Origin: Lachnoanaerobaculum gingivalis
GTDB taxonomy: Bacteria; Bacillota; Clostridia; Lachnospirales; Lachnospiraceae
Assembly: GCF_003862475.1 (NCBI RefSeq)
Contig: NZ_RRCO01000001.1
Coordinates: 310,001 to 374,000 of the forward strand
Length of the DNA: 64,000 bases
Reading direction: 5' to 3'
Part shown: piece after piece, positions 63,583-64,000 of the stretch
Layout: each line of letters starts with the position of its first letter
Numbering within the stretch: position 1 is the first letter of the stretch
Position numbers and translations under genes: made by a program
Notes under the pieces: model-generated
What the model was told of the DNA's origin: nothing
Databases searched by the model: none
What the model saw: only the letters and a program-made list of their open reading frames with translations

Positions 63583-64000
63583 TTAATGTAAAAATAAGCT
63601 GAGAAGCATTATTTCAACAATACCTGCAATACCTAAAAGTAATGTACACACTGTCTGTGTCTTATATCCCTTTTCAGGTGACATTGCACCGAAGTTTGTA
63701 ACAACCCAGAAATATGAGTCATTAGCATGTGAAACTGTCATTGCACCTGCACCGATTGCCATAGTTACAAGTGTAGCACTCATAGGACTTGCAAATCCAA
63801 GAGCCGGCAACAGTGGGGCAACAATACCTGCAGTAGTTGTAAGAGCTACTGTAGATGAACCCTGTGCACTCTTTAAAATAGCGGATAATAAGAACGGGAA
63901 AAGCATACCCATTGTGCTGAGAACCACTGCATGATCCTTTATAAAGTTAACCATATCAGATGATGCTATAACCTTACCAAGTACACCACCTGCCGCAGTC
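63583..64000 (-). CDS. GntP-family permease, 3' part (cut by window edge)
   Basis: The reading frame is open to the right edge (AAGGVLGKVIASSD, then MVNFIKDHAVVLS), so the true start is beyond 64000. The C-terminal part has three or four membrane segments and the family motif SHANDSYFWVVTNFGAMSPEKGY, close to the gluconate/organic acid symporter signature. The permease imports gluconate or a related acid. A terminator follows. The ATG at 63954 is internal, not the start. Confidence 0.9.
   Translation of the reverse strand, partial: TAAGGVLGKVIASSDMVNFIKDHAVVLSTMGMLFPFLLSAILKSAQGSSTVALTTTAGIVAPLLPALGFASPMSATLVTMAIGAGAMTVSHANDSYFWVVTNFGAMSPEKGYKTQTVCTLLLGIAGIVEIMLLSLFLH

Overview
The window is AT-rich DNA from a low-GC Gram-positive bacterium, most likely an anaerobic member of the Lachnospiraceae (an inference from protein style: Bce-type modules, choline-binding repeats, a glmS ribozyme, AGGAGG ribosome-binding sites). 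The species cannot be fixed from the sequence. No rRNA or tRNA genes were seen.

1-10.7 kb is a complete type I-B CRISPR-Cas locus of the Cst1/Cst2/Cas5t kind. Twenty-six identical 30-bp repeats run off the left edge. They are followed by a leader and, on the minus strand, cas6-cas8(cst1)-cas7(cst2)-cas5-small ORF-cas3-cas4-cas1-cas2. One consensus-like promoter sits upstream of cas6. A hairpin between the small ORF and cas3 may reduce expression of cas3 and the adaptation genes relative to the effector genes.

10.7-20.8 kb holds a YeiH-type membrane protein, a large GT-C-like membrane protein, and a translationally coupled ClpP-like peptidase and soluble VirD4/TraG-like ATPase behind a rhodanese lipoprotein. 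A P-loop kinase, a vWA protein and a macro-domain/HTH protein follow, then a flavin-binding protein and 1-phosphofructokinase. 20.9-25.5 kb is a Bce-type peptide-antibiotic sensing and detoxification module (response regulator, kinase, ABC ATPase, permease) with a BceR-like operator inside the terminator that separates its two halves.

25.5-40.2 kb is a mosaic. It has decayed copies of a YgbA-like gene and of a CydC-like ABC exporter (25.5-27.4 kb) whose intact versions lie at 36.3-40.2 kb, and a truncated second fruK at 33.7-34.1 kb. Between them lie SUFU and DUF2500 proteins, a secreted choline-binding-repeat protein, an AlkD-like protein, a BcrAB-like exporter whose ATPase has a frameshifted 5' end, a DUF523 protein, a TerD-vWA fusion and a TraX-family protein. 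40.2-47.2 kb is accessory: a run of small proteins, several resembling polymorphic-toxin immunity or HEPN families, a fluoride channel, an IS1380-family remnant, an ORF6N/XRE pair and membrane-protein debris, ending at the 3' end of guaA.

47.2-64 kb is mostly core genome: guaA, a membrane protein, a glmS ribozyme with glmS, rplM-rpsI with a near-perfect promoter, apt, glyA and recJ. Then come a barnase-barstar pair, a metallo-beta-lactamase-fold protein with altered metal ligands, brnQ, a YhcH-family gene, a coupled DUF4026/TPR pair and the 3' part of a GntP-family permease that runs off the right edge.

The strongest leads for something undescribed are the ClpP-like/soluble TraG-like operon, the macro-HTH/vWA/P-loop kinase neighbourhood, and the unusual regulatory features of the cas operon.
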